Shown here one piece after another: positions 31,701-42,149 of a stretch of DNA of 43,219 bases (within the stretch, counting starts at the first letter, position 1; the number at the start of each line of letters is the position of its first letter). Origin of the DNA: Ophiothrix spiculata (taxonomy: Eukaryota; Echinodermata; Ophiuroidea; Amphilepidida; Ophiotrichidae); NCBI GenBank assembly GCA_000969725.1, contig JXSR01S007962.1; one strand, given 5' to 3'. The notes below the pieces were generated by a model that was not told the origin of the DNA, made no database searches, and saw only the letters and a list, made by a program, of their open reading frames with translations. Position numbers and translations under genes: made by a program.

Positions 31701-34700
31701 TAACATATAAAATAAGAAAAATAGAAAAAAAAACTAACTGCTATTGGTGAAAATTGTACAAACTTAAACACAACATCAACATGGAGGAAATCACTAGTTA
31801 TTGTTGCACGGGAAGACAATTTCTGGAAGTGGAAGATAAGAGAATTTGTTGAAATCCACAGCCAGCAGCCAATACTCAACAAGGATGGAGGATACGAACT
31901 GCCGACCATCTACGATGATATGCTATCACATGACCGCCCAACCAGAGCAAAAACTTGTGTCTAAAATGGTTGGGTATACACCAGCCTACATTTTGATATC
32001 TGTACTTACTTTTCTAATAATTGGTTTATGTATGACATCTTCATAGGGTTGATCTGGATTTATATTAGGCATATTTTCATACAAGATACTGATCTTTTGA
32101 AGGTTGTCCCATCCTGAAGGCCTGTGAAGTGATTAAAAAGAAAAAGTTAAAAGTCATTCAAATTTGACTTTCTATATCAAATTCAAATTGTCTTGAATTT
32201 TTGAAAATGCCCATGAATCTATTCATTATAAAATTTATGAGCAGCAGTAATTAACCTATTGGCGCATATCCTTTCATTTAGCAATACTAGGTTTTTCAAT
32301 TAAAATTTCTATAGGCAAATTTAAGGACCTTGATAATCTCTTTAAGATGCCATTATTTTTTAAAAGCCCTGGTCCAACTATGGCTCCTGGTACTTTTGCA
32401 ATGCATTCCCAATGCAAAGGGAGCACTTTGCCACTGCATAGCAAAAGCATCAGTAGTGCATCGCAAGATATTTGAACTTGCATATTTTGAAATCTATCAT
32501 GTTTTTAAAGGATTTTTGGGCCATTGTCTATACTTTTTAAGCCCTTTAAATTTGTGCCAAAATAATTTGGTTTTTAGGAGTTTCCTTAAATTGTAGGTTA
32601 TTACTTAGTATTCTGGTAGTGATTGGCTAAAAATTGGGGATTGGGTGAGGAACATTTGTGGAGGGTCAACTGTAATGTGCACATCTGAAACGCTCCAGGA
32701 GGTTATTGCTCAAGGTTCACAAAAGCATTGCTGCGACATCAGCGTGAGATCGATCGTTCCAACATCAGGAAAACATCTTGACAAATTTGTCATGACAAAC
32801 GATCAAAAGTGCATCTTCTTGATCTCAACTTTTTGGCAGTTCTCATCATACATTTTAATCTCTTCCAATACCATTCCAAGGTTAATCACTTCACAAATGC
32901 ATCGCGAGTCAATCTCAAATGACATCGCAGCGATAGTTTGGGGAACCTTTCGTGACCAACTTTGGCAGCATCAAGACATCACAAAGAGAGTATCACGATT
33001 ATATTATTTTTCTAATTTGCAATGCATGGATGAAGCTTCCAAGATGCACTTGTGATGCAGGCAATGCATCAGGAATGCATTGTGAGTGCATCGTGATTTA
33101 AGCATTGGGACCAAAGTGGGCCATGGGCCTTAGCTTCCCTGGGCATCATAAATTCTAGATGCATATCTCTATAGCCGGCAACATGTAATACACTATGCTG
33201 CAAAAAGCCATTAATGCATTTTCATAATTTCACCTTTCCAAACGAATACAAGTTATTCTGGTATTCAGAGGTATGAAGCAACTTCCTAATATCATATGGA
33301 CAATTTTATTTTGAACACCTGTTATTACAGTGCGAAAAATGAAATTAGCAACTTTTTCCAAAAATACCTCAAGGGTTTTAAAAGTTCATAATTTCAATGC
33401 TTCTGAGCCAATTGTCAGAAATAGGGTGTCAATTAAAACCTGAAATTCCAGCACTTGTTCACAAAATCTACAAATTACGTTTGCTAGTTCCATATTTGCG
33501 CCTGAGCCATTTCGAGGTGAGGCAATACTTTTTTGGGAGTCTTTATATGAACTGGTATAGCTTGATAGATTTTATGCTAGACAAATAAGTAAAGTTACTG
33601 TTTAGCTTTCATCTTCACAGGATGAAAACTTGATCGCAACTGCCTTGTTCCATTGCTTTTACCGAGAGTGTATCTGTTGACAGCAGTCTCTTTCACAGGC
33701 TCAGATGTTATCAGCAACAAATCAAATAGGGTGATCTAGGGTACCACTTCCTACGTCACAGTTCATTGTTGTGTTGAACTATGTTCCCCTCCTGCGAATC
33801 CAGATGGTCTCTCTGATTTTGCGGCTAACTTGGTTCAAGTCTTTTTTGAATACTTTAGTCCCTTCTCAATCAATAACATGATTTTCTTGTGCTATGTGGT
33901 CCGTGATAGTAGATTCAGATGATGTTTCTTTCCTTTAGGCTCTCATGAATTTTCTGTCCACAACTTTCTTTGCATCAGCTTTGGGCTCTTTCAGTCCTGC
34001 TCCAAGAGCCCTTCCTGTTTCACCACAAATGATTTGTCACAGTTTTTACCGTTGATGTTGTAAACTACCCCATAATTTTGGTTTACATCCCGTTTGTCTT
34101 TGGGGTGTACCAACAAGGCCTTTAGCATGTTTCTCCGATACTTCCTACATCACTAGATCACATATTTGATTTATTGCCGATAAACCAGTCTGTTTAGAAC
34201 AATAGCAACCGGCCAGAATCCACGGTTCCGGGCGGTCAGCCGCCGGTTCAGTTTTGAAGCGGTCCCTAAGTTTTTTACCTGTATTTGTTTAGCATAAAAA
34301 CTATCAAGCTATTTATGAACAATCCTACAGATGAAGCTATTTAATATGAACAGGTATACTTACACAAATAGGGCATCCTTTTCTACGACCAGTGCCGGTG
34401 AACTAAAAGGGAATTCATATATCCTATGCAAAAGATATTTATACAACATATCACAATTTTTGTTCTCTTTGACTGATACATAAAACAGGGCGGCACCATC
34501 TGTAGACAAACTTGAGTTAAGGAAACAAATGATTTTCTTCAAAGAAGGATACTGCATAGTTGAACCCATTGGTGTGTACACATTAAGCAGGTTTAAGTTA
34601 CACTTGGTCCAAGTGATATTCACATTTGTCAAAAAGGACATTTGAAATTCAGCAGGACATAACTGTCAAACTGTAGGTTTCTGAAAGTACTGCACTCGCC

Positions 34701-36528
34701 TGCAAGAGTAAATGTGTTTCTGTAACTCGCCTGCAACACTTAATGGGGACTTGGTAGAGGTAACTCGCCATTGTAACTTGCAATTTCCTAATTTTGCCCA
34801 AAACTTGCTCTATTAAAGCAACAAACCATAATGAATAATTGAGGAGGGATACAAAGGGATATTAATGTTGGAAGAACGGTTCAGTAAGGGTGCCTTTGAT
34901 CTTAACCCTCTAATTGCTTCCGAGGTTAAATTTCTAATTTCATCAGAAACATTACCTTTGAAGGATGTCCTGTCATATCAATCGGCTTCCAACATCCAAA
35001 ATATAAGAAAAATGTGTTAAAACCCAAGATAAAAATCCTCTTTCCATTGAAGTTATACTCAGTACAAAAACTTGACTTTCTCAAAACTATATTTTTCCTA
35101 AACAGCACAATGCCTTTTACCAATTTGGATGTAACTTTGTTTGCAACCCAATATTCAATAACCAAGAGCAAGGGGTAATTGAAAACCAAAATAAACCAAA
35201 ATATCAGTTTTGATTTTGGGACACTTAACCCTAACTGATCATGTGACTTTTCTCGTTTCCAGCCATTCCATCTCCTCGAAAAGGAAATGGTGGTGAAAAA
35301 TGTGTGTTTTCACCAGGATTCGAGCCAGACACCTCCCGTTTCCCAAACGAGTGATACCCCTAGCAAGCCACCGCGGAGCAATGCCCGGCCAGCGATTTGG
35401 TCCTAGCATATAACCCCCTTCTGTGACGTATCTGGACTTAGCGCATTTTCGTGATTTTCTAAAGTGAGATTTAGTGAGATCTGGTTCTGTTAGGGTTATG
35501 GTACATTTTGATATGACAGGTCACAATTGTAATTTGTATTAATATCACACACATGGTGGTACATTGAATAAAAAGGATACAATTTAAGCAGAACTTTCTG
35601 ATGTGTTGTTGGATGAAATCTAGTTGTTCTTCTTTAAAGTCGTGGTCCTTTTCAAGACTGGAAATTGCGTCAGACTGTAATAGAAGCGTGTGAGAGAAAA
35701 TTCAAATAAAAATTGGTTAATACTCAGATAAATTTACAAAGGAAAGTTTTCCAGATATGACATTTTCAGGGTTTCTTCAAGATAGCTCAAGTTTTTGAAG
35801 TCTATGGTTTACTGTCACTTTGAAGTGGTAAGAAAGATGAAAGTTTAAATATAAGCGATAACTACTAAATGTTTCAGTTTTGAAGTGAGTGACATGGATA
35901 TCATCACTCTTTTATTACAAAAAGCATTAATCCTAAAATAGAAGATGATTTACACTTCTGCACTAATGGAGATTACATATCTCAGGTGTATTTTCAACAT
36001 CCGTCATCAGCTGATCTTGTGCTGTGAATTGTTTTCTCTTTGTGATGATGTCCGAAGATGACAATGACGTCACGAAAATTTGAGAATGTTATTTCGACCC
36101 GCTCCTCTTCTGGAGCAAGGTGTCCTAGATCTAAGTCCAGACCTTTGTCACTGATTTCATTTCATTTTTGACATAAAATGGCGCAACATTGGCACACTAT
36201 ATTCAACTTACTCAATTTATGAGAAAGGAAAAGGGAGAAGGAGCACACTCTTATAGATCAATTAAGTATTTTATAGGTGATTTGGACTAAAAATTATATT
36301 GCTTGGTGCAGCATGAAAAAGTAAAACAAAAACTTACCTTTGCTACTACTACTACGAATGGTATACCCAGGTTATGTGTGAATGTGGTTTCACCAAGTGG
36401 CAAGAGGACTTTATCTTCTTCACTGGTTGCACTGCCAGCAATATTGCTGGGGTTGGAGGTCGTTCTCCTTGGTGATTTAGCATCGTCACCTTCTTCTGGT
36501 TCTTGGTATTCTTGGAATTGTCTTACCA
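25609..36528 (-). CDS. DYNC1LI: Cytoplasmic dynein 1 light intermediate chain, C-terminal eight exons (partial)
   Basis: In transcript order the exons are 36528-36338, 35674-35581, 34499-34364, 32121-32010, 31636-31535, 30629-30546, 29729-29600 and 25712-25609. All junctions are GT..AG and phase-consistent, giving about 316 residues and a TAG stop. The protein is a non-catalytic dynein-1 subunit that binds the heavy chain through its GTPase-like domain and cargo adaptors through its tail. Landmarks are [93 protein letters not shown] and [16 protein letters not shown]. In the tail, [17 protein letters not shown] matches adaptor-binding helix 1 of vertebrate LIC1, and [12 protein letters not shown] matches the second conserved tail segment. 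About 200 amino-terminal residues, including the P-loop region, were not found in the window. Vertebrate paralogues 1 and 2 cannot be distinguished, and invertebrates usually have one gene. Confidence 0.95.
26117..26242. repeat. Inverted-repeat element with telomere-like CCCTAA core
   Basis: ACTTTAGGTCCCATCAAAAA at the left resembles the reverse complement of the right end (AAAATTTTGGATCAGACCTAAAG). The core holds degenerate CCCTAA/CCCTA repeats (CCCTAACCCTAAC, CCCTACCCTACCCC, CCTAACCCTAAA). CCCTAA is the animal telomere unit, here interstitial and enclosed by inverted ends like a small MITE. Confidence 0.7.
26378..27172. other. Assembly gap (795 Ns)
   Basis: The bases are unknown. GTCTCGCCTG at about 26306 before the gap and CAGGCGAGAC at about 27311 after it are exact reverse complements. 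A repeat or transposon whose interior did not assemble is plausible, but the gap may also be of arbitrary length. Confidence 0.95.
29600..29729 (-). CDS. DYNC1LI: DYNC1LI exon: adaptor-binding helix 1
   Basis: The exon encodes [18 protein letters not shown], then [18 protein letters not shown] and STASPNK, ending G|GTCAGT. The [16 protein letters not shown] helix is nearly identical to the vertebrate LIC1 helix that docks into Hook, BICD and Spindly adaptors; the Phe-Phe and Leu-Leu contacts are kept. The Gly/Ser/Pro linker after it is shorter than in vertebrate LIC1. Confidence 0.96.
30546..30629 (-). CDS. DYNC1LI: DYNC1LI exon: Ser/Pro/Thr-rich tail linker
   Basis: Between TTTATTTGCAG and AAG|GTAAGT it encodes 28 residues, [17 protein letters not shown] then [11 protein letters not shown]. 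This basic, proline-rich linker between the folded domain and helix 1 is poorly conserved in the family, so the support is phase, splice sites and position. A degenerate copy lies at 31061-31145. Confidence 0.88.
30848..31046 (+). repeat. Interspersed repeat, inverted copy at 34966-35169
   Basis: CTTTTGGTTATTGGATG, AAAGTTACATCCAATTTGG, GAGAGGATTTTTATCT and TTATGTTTTGGATGTTGGAA occur in order and reappear on the opposite strand at 34966-35169 with moderate divergence. Its right end abuts the broken exon copy at 31061. Confidence 0.75.
31061..31145 (-). pseudogene. Degenerate duplicate of the 30546-30629 exon
   Basis: On the minus strand, TTTGCAG|GAT at 31113 is followed by [17 protein letters not shown], differing from the real exon by few residues. 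The similarity extends into the flanking intron (ACAGACCAACAATATAACC). The copy loses its 3' half and donor at about 31061, where an interspersed repeat begins. The frame then runs to a stop at about 30919. It is probably not spliced productively. Confidence 0.8.
31429..31573 (-). repeat. 41-bp tandem repeat covering an exon end and its splice donor
   Basis: Three full units at 31451-31491, 31492-31532 and 31533-31573, plus a partial unit at 31429-31450, share CGGTGATTTACCAGCGGTTA then TGTTTTTACTCAGTAACTT. On the minus strand each full unit contains AGTAAAAAC..GGTAAATCACCG followed by GTAAGT (two units) or GTTAGT (the last). Only the first donor in transcript order is needed for the known frame. 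Confidence 0.92.
31535..31636 (-). CDS. DYNC1LI: DYNC1LI exon: [16 protein letters not shown]
   Basis: After TTTTACACAG it encodes [20 protein letters not shown] then [14 protein letters not shown], ending CCG|GTAAGT. The E-x-x-A-E-D-x-Q-V-F-L block is a family hallmark at the end of the folded domain. The last 39 bases of the exon belong to the 41-bp tandem repeat. Confidence 0.95.
32010..32121 (-). CDS. DYNC1LI: DYNC1LI exon: PSGWDN motif
   Basis: The exon encodes [18 protein letters not shown] then [19 protein letters not shown], matching the P-A-G-W-D-N-x-x-K-I-x-I-L-x-E-N block of light intermediate chains. The acceptor is CTTCACAG and the donor is AAA|GTAAGT. Confidence 0.96.
32390..33115. 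repeat. Possible degraded inverted-repeat element rich in GCATTGCATC
   Basis: TTGCAATGCATTCCCAATGC at the left and TGCATCAGGAATGCATTG plus AAGCATTGGGACC at the right are partly reverse complementary, and GATGCA/TGCATC words recur throughout. The structure is decayed and its borders are a guess. A plus-strand frame of 136 codons spans 32645-33055 and resembles nothing I know. Confidence 0.35.
33740..34150 (-). pseudogene. Decayed Penelope-like retroelement, GIY-YIG endonuclease end
   Basis: On the minus strand from about 34130, the words [22 protein letters not shown] and, after a one-base frameshift, [14 protein letters not shown] appear in order. They are followed by [22 protein letters not shown] and [11 protein letters not shown]. 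This order (GVVY, C..C, GETGR, HVIDWE, IRR) is that of the C-terminal GIY-YIG domain of Penelope-like elements. Frameshifts and stops show that it is dead. No reverse transcriptase part is recognisable nearby. Confidence 0.75.
34196..34265. repeat. Inverted copy of the 21480 CCGG repeat
   Basis: ACAATAGCAACCGGCCAGAA, GTTCCGGGCGG and CCGGTTCAGTTTTGAAGCGG align with the reverse complement of 21482-21547. It directly follows the Penelope-like remnant on the plus map, and the two may be unrelated insertions. Confidence 0.65.
34364..34499 (-). CDS. DYNC1LI: DYNC1LI exon: KENKN..LVVEKDA
   Basis: The exon completes the Tyr codon of KFCLNY and encodes [34 protein letters not shown] and [10 protein letters not shown], ending GT|GTAAGT. 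This is one of the best conserved stretches of the GTPase-like domain. Confidence 0.97.
34966..35169 (-). repeat. Interspersed repeat, inverted copy of 30848-31046
   Basis: On the minus strand it reads CTCTTGGTTATTGAATATTG, AAAGTTACATCCAAATTGG, AAAGAGGATTTTTATCTTGG and TTATATTTTGGATGTTGGAA, in the same order as the copy at 30848-31046. Confidence 0.75.
35275..35415 (-). mobile_element. tRNA-Pro-like SINE or tRNA pseudogene
   Basis: On the minus strand, TGGCTTGCTAGGGGTATCAC (A-box region), CTCGTTTGGGAAACGGG (anticodon arm with loop TTGGGAA, anticodon GGG) and GGCTCGAATCCTGG (B-box and T arm) follow in tRNA-Pro order. The acceptor stem does not pair, so it is not a functional tRNA. It is probably a SINE head or a retro-pseudogene. 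Confidence 0.65.
35581..35674 (-). CDS. DYNC1LI: DYNC1LI exon: [13 protein letters not shown]
   Basis: After CTATTACAG the exon encodes [17 protein letters not shown] then [14 protein letters not shown], ending T|GTATCC. It follows the T-K-x-D-A-type nucleotide-base region of the GTPase-like fold, here reading VVVVAK then SDAIS. The donor GTATCC is the weakest of the gene. Confidence 0.95.
36338..36528 (-). CDS. DYNC1LI: DYNC1LI exon: FQEY and LGIPFVVV, first dynein exon in the window
   Basis: After TTTTTTTTCAG at 36529-36530 it encodes [19 protein letters not shown], then [12 protein letters not shown] and [20 protein letters not shown]. It matches the D-F-Q-E-Y..LPLG-x-x-T-x-T-H-N-L-G-I-P region. 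It begins with two bases of a split Val codon, so at least one more exon lies upstream. Confidence 0.95.
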
Positions 36529-36583
36529 CTGAAAAAAAAAAGAATTTTAATAAATTATATTACCAGGTTTTACACCGTTGAAT

Positions 36584-36747
36584 CGTCCCGATATGGGATA
36601 TTTAGCACAGGGGACCATACAGCGGCTTAACGTGACTTTGGAGCCACGGAGCAATAAAGTAAAGTTTCTTGCCCGTGGTCCGACGGGACTCAAAACAACA
36701 ACCTCTGCATTTTGAGTCCTGTGCTCTGGCCGCTAGGCCACGTACTT
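36584..36747 (-). mobile_element. tRNA-derived SINE, family copy 2
   Basis: On the minus strand a tRNA-like head has A-box GTGGCCTAGCGGCC and B-box-like GTTTTGAGTCCC. The tail reads AAGAAACTTTAC, CCAAAGTCACGTTAAGCCGC and GGTCCCCTGTGC. The tail order matches the plus-strand copy at 14697-14848. Confidence 0.75.
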
Positions 36748-36984
36748 ATTATTCTAATTACATGTAGCCATGTCAGTATATTTTATAATCAAAATTAAAG
36801 ACATAGTTCTAACACAAATTGAGTTGACTCTTCTGTTTTGGAGATTTGATATACAGATAGGAAGTCGATGACCTTATTAGAAGAATGTAGTTCAAAGACA
36901 TTCAATCTCAAATGCTTGTTGACCTTGTCAATATTGGGGAACTGTTTGGGGAATATTACAATCTGTGCAGACAGTGCTTAATTA

Positions 36985-37325
36985 ATAAAGCAAGCAATCA
37001 GACTCTGTCACAAGATCCACAACATTCTACAACATTGTGAACTGGTGGTTCTGTAGTGTGTCAGAGACTACTATTGATTGATTATTTGGATTGAGTAAAG
37101 ACCAAATATTTTTGTACATGAATCGCTCATAATTTTGGTATTATTTTTGGCTAATTTTGTTGCTACTACATGGACAAACATTGAACATACTAGTATTTGA
37201 ATATTCAGCAAGATTCGGTACATGGCTTATGATTTGAAAAAAAACAGACTAATTTTAATACTTCCCGTATATGGTCACATTGTTTTATGTGCATTTATCG
37301 GCTGCTTACTGCATACTTAAAGATT
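36985..37325. mobile_element. Second copy of the 20333-20703 MITE
   Basis: AGCAAGCAATCAGACTCTGT, ACAACATTGTGAACTGGTGG, TTTTGTTGCTACTA and TTTGAATATTCAGCAAGATT follow in the same order and orientation as at 20333-20703. The right inverted end (GCTTACTGCATACTTAAAG) survives, while the outer part of the left end is lost. Confidence 0.85.
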
Positions 37326-39971
37326 TATAGACAGGCCTGTTTATAGAGCATAATCTAGTTATAGCATTCATTTAAAGAATTTTGTCTAAAGAATCATTTA
37401 CATTAAAATTTATAAGGAAAATCCTTCATTTCGTGATCCATAAGCACAGTGCTTTATTTCAATTGAACAATTTTTTAATTCCAATAATTATTCAAACAAA
37501 AATAGTTACAGACACAATCTGTTATAGTCAAGTTACAAGAGAAAACAATGCAAATAAAGTGCTTTCATTTCAATATGTAACACAACATAAACTTAAAGTA
37601 GCACACCACAGTCTGTATCAAATGGAATGCAGACAAACAGAGTGAGACCTACAGAACACTTGGTCCAAAAATTGTTACACACCGCAAAACCAGCAAGTTC
37701 AACCGCCCACATTATGTACACATGAAATTAAGCCAGCCTAAAAATTTCCACAATTAGTGAAAAATACTCATAATAATCAACCATCTGTTTCAATATATTG
37801 GAAATAGACCAAAGGTCTTGTTAGGGAATTGGATTAATCAATAGTATATTTGTGATGCAAAGCTGGCTATGTGATCAATCTTTTCAAAATTTAAACAATT
37901 TGTTTTAATTTTATCAATATCAATTATCTTTACTATTATTAAACTACAACAAAAACAACATAGCATCTCTACAGTTTGGGGGAAGGTTATCAACACTTTA
38001 GTGTTTATCTACTTGACTAGTATAACATTGTTAAAAATATGACAACTAAAATATTGAAGTATCTATTTTTAATCATTCTTCATTTTTATAATTTCGACTT
38101 GGCAGCATTTGCAAATCTGTATTTGTGAACTGATCTAAAGATTATCATCAAATCACGAGTCAAGGTGATCAATCACAATATAAAAGGGCTTCACTCAAGG
38201 AAATCTGGAAGGGGAAAAATGGGCTAAATGTGAACGGTAATTAATGTTGCCGTTAGCTCCTATAATTTTGATCCTAAACTGCAACCTAAAAGAAAAATTA
38301 TTGTCTGATTGGCATTAAAAAGAAAAAAGCGTCTAATTCACTAAATTTGTATGCTTTTTCTCGACCCTTATAGTATGATTCAAAATTAAGACAAATTTTC
38401 AGACAGTACGTACATTCTGGGAGATTTTTGGCACTTGAATTTATAGAAACATTCCAAATACAAATCAAGCTTGTTTCTGGTAACATGCTTGAAAAGTAAA
38501 ATGCGATATGCGCTTTTTTATTTTTTACTTTTCGAAAATGCAATGCAATATGCTATTTTTCTTTTTAATTTTATTTAGAAAAGATGCTAACTTGATCAGC
38601 TGATATTCAGACTGTAAAGCCATGAACATCAACATGCACATATTCATATTAATTTGACCCAAATTTTATCTAGAGAGCATATAATATTATAATTCGTACT
38701 TGTTCGACCGTTGTATGACTGTAAATTCTGCATCGGGTAATATGGTTGTGGACCATAGTTTCAAGCCAGTATCTTAGAAGCCCTAAATACTTCGCTGGCT
38801 CTTACACATGAACGATTAATTGTAATTAAGTTTTTTATGTAAGTCTCCAGTAAGCTTTTTTACAGAATTATTTTATTTATCAAAAATAAAGATTTTTTTG
38901 ATACGAAATATGAAAAAAAAAGTGGGAAAAATGTAACTTAACAGAAATGCGCGCGGGTAATACCAGAAACAAACTTGTTTCTTTTTTGGCCTTAACCCAT
39001 GATTTTCAAAAATTTAAAAAGTTTAGGGAATCATTTATGTTGGAAAAAATATTTCCGAACAATGCAAACACATTTAGAAGTCAGAAAACTAGTTGACCCA
39101 TTAACCCTTAATATCGTATATTGATTTATTTTGACCTTTGACCCCAAGAGAAAGGTAGGACGAAGGGGGTCACCTTTGATCGCTGGTCCAAGGCGAACAA
39201 TTCGACACCTTAACCTTTGAAATCGGACAAAGTTGAAAATTAGGCAACATTTTCAAACTAAATTATGCAAATGGCATACTTTTAAATATATGTCATTTAA
39301 AAAGGGCCTAAGAAATAGGATGATAACCTTGTTACAAGTCTTTGTGGAACATCCATGTCTAAAAACGGTGCCCGAAAAAAGAACACTATACCAATAGCAT
39401 CATTAGTGGTGATATTGATTCAGTTTTCCCCTTTTCAACTAGTAATATCTGTTTGGTCAAGAGAGGATTTGATAATTTTGGTATACCAGTATTTAAAAAA
39501 ATGCATTGATTCCACATGTATCAGTAATAAGCATGCATGTGCTTTTTATCCATTTTTCTGTGGCAAAACAAAGTTTTGATGCTTTTATTATCACATTCCT
39601 TTATTTTAGGCTGTCTTTACTCAAAACCATTTCTGATCAAAATCTTACAGTAATGCTTTGATTCTCTCAATTTAAGCCATATCTGTGTGGATTTTTATTA
39701 CACCTTTTCTTGATTTTGATACATTTTCAAGCTTTTTAGAGCATTAGGCCTAACTTAAGTTTATAAAAACAAGTGGAATGTAAGCTAGTCTCTTTAAAAC
39801 TGATACATCATTATCATCTGCTACTATTACATGTAGTCATCCTTTCCAAGTATATAGTTGAATATAGTAATCAACTCATTCAACTGTCCCAGCGCTGTAT
39901 GTGCATGTGGTTTTCAGTCCATGCTCGCTTCCACAGGTTTTCTGGCAGTCACATTCTGGAGGCGACCCATA

Positions 39972-41006
39972 CAGGGTGTATCAAAATGATTAGTACTCAA
40001 CTTTGTGATTTTTTTACACAAAATCTATAAATGCTAGCAAAATTTTTTTCACGGATATAAAAAGACCAATTCAAAACCTTTCATTTAAAAAAAAAAAATG
40101 AAAATTGATGCACGCAACTGGAGGTTACGTCAGTTAGAACAAATTGTGTATTTTTACAAACTCGCCACAGGTAATTAATAGCTTATGCCTAAAGCAAAAT
40201 ATCCAAATTGTAAGTGTTAACATGTGATTAGTCAAGGGGAACAACATAAGACATTTGAAGTAAAATTGTTTTTCATACGGCATCAAAGGCCACAAATTAT
40301 CAGGAAACGGGGAGAATGAATGTTCTGTGGCATTTTGTGCTGGGCAATTTTCAAATTCTGTATAAGTGCTTGATTTGCCAATTTGCAACATCAAAAAGTT
40401 ATCGTTAAATAACTATCAGAAGCATGCAATAGGCTTCACAGAGAATTATTGCAATTAGATATCTATACATATTTTAATAGATTAAGCATTTCTATAAATT
40501 ATTAACTGCCATGATCTTATTTTGTGAAACACAATTATAAAGAGTCATCTTTATTTAAATAAAGACAGGTAGTATCTCCATTTAAAAGATATGTAACATT
40601 TTCTATTTAACCAATTGCAAGTATTTCGTATCATCATTAAGTTCTTTCTCCATGGAATGAGAAGTCAAACAGAGCTTATAACATTAGATGTTGGCAATTT
40701 TGAAAGTAAAATTATATTTTAAAGTAGAAAATATAAATCAAAATCTCTCGCAGACAGAGTTATAGATTTCTGTCTTCATTGAAATGGAAAGGCAACCAAT
40801 CAAATCCGTGGAGAGTTTTCAAAACCGGTGCCTTTAGAGAATCCTCTCGTTCTTGGAAACGAAATGACCAAATGCTCTCATTCTTTTTTGCAAATTAAAG
40901 ACAAAGAAATGTACTACCAATTCAGATAATTTCAAGTTTCAAAATGAACGGGAAGTATTTTTATACATTTATTTATTCTGAGTACTAATCATTTTGATAC
41001 ACCCTG
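39972..41006. mobile_element. Mariner-type element, 1035 bp, TA target duplication
   Basis: The left end CAGGGTGTATCAAAATGATT then AGTACTCA is the exact reverse complement of the right end, and TA flanks both sides (39970-39971 and 41007-41008). CAGGGTGT ends with a TA duplication fit Tc1/mariner elements. The interior has no intact transposase, so it is non-autonomous or decayed. Confidence 0.9.
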
Positions 41007-42149
41007 TATGTAAGGCTCAAAAGACCCACTATTTCAACGTCGCTGTTACCCAAAGACCCCTTTTTCGTTACAAGTACATGTGCTCTCACCAAAAGACAAC
41101 ATACATTTTCATATTTACCTCTCACCGAATGCCAAATTTTGCTCACCGAATGCCAAAAATATGCCAAAAATGATGCTGACCACTCATTTTTTTACCAATT
41201 AGCCCTCATAATGTTTGTATTTTTCTCTCACTGAAGGCCAAAATTTATGCTCTTGAGATCACCAAATGACCTCTCATTTTTTGAGCATGTGCTCTAAACG
41301 AATGCCCCAGCCTGTCAAAGTGAGAGCTACACACCTGTATCAATCCATTTAATATTTGGGGGCACTCAAATTTGAACATGATAGGTATGTCAGGCGCTTT
41401 GGAATGGGGGTAAACTGAACTGATTTTGAGCAAACATTTGACCTCTGAACTGATTTTTGAGGGTCTACTGAACCGAAATTTTTGCTGAAAATAGGCATCT
41501 GAGCTAAAAAAAATCAATTTCTGTAGTTGGAGCTAAAATGTTATATTTTTCTTCAAAATGGGGGTCAAAAGAACTGGACTTTACTGAAAATGGGGATCTG
41601 ATGAGCGGCCTAGAGGCCTGAAAAGGGGGTCTTGACCAGTTACCGCTGGACATAGGTACCCTGCTAATATATGTGAGTGAGCCCCTGCCCCTGGGGTTCT
41701 ACTGGGTCTTGAAGCTATACCTCCAAATTTCATACTCCCAACTTACAATGTTCAACAACAACCTTTGGGGTTAACCTGACCTAGATTTAACATTTTAATA
41801 TAAATCCACCGAAAAGGTACCATGAATTTGGTGAACATGAACTACTGATTAAACACCACTGACAGATTATAGGTGACATGAACTTTGATAAGTGTGAAAT
41901 TATGTCTATAACAAGATTATAATCAATAAATCAATCACGACAACAGCAATAAATCTATCTCGACTTGGATTTTATTTCACTTTATAATTGATGTGCAATA
42001 TCCAAACCATATGAGAAACTCATCTCTCTGATTCAAACAGAGGGGATGTACTAAACTGCAACCATAGCTGGTCTCAGAATGTCTGTAGACCAGGCATTCT
42101 CAATTACATTTTGTGAAGTGCCAATTTGCAATAAATAAAAATCAGAAGT

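Noticed and set aside
31860-31950. tRNA-like stretch on the minus strand (CAGTTCGTATCC as a possible B-box)
   Set aside because: No convincing A-box at the right distance and no foldable arms.
32645-33055. 136-codon plus-strand open frame
   Set aside because: It lies in a degraded GCATTGCATC-rich repeat, resembles no family, and is antisense within a dynein intron.
36066-36077. Second TGACGTCA site within the dynein intron
   Set aside because: An isolated site without other promoter elements; the eight-base palindrome may arise by chance.
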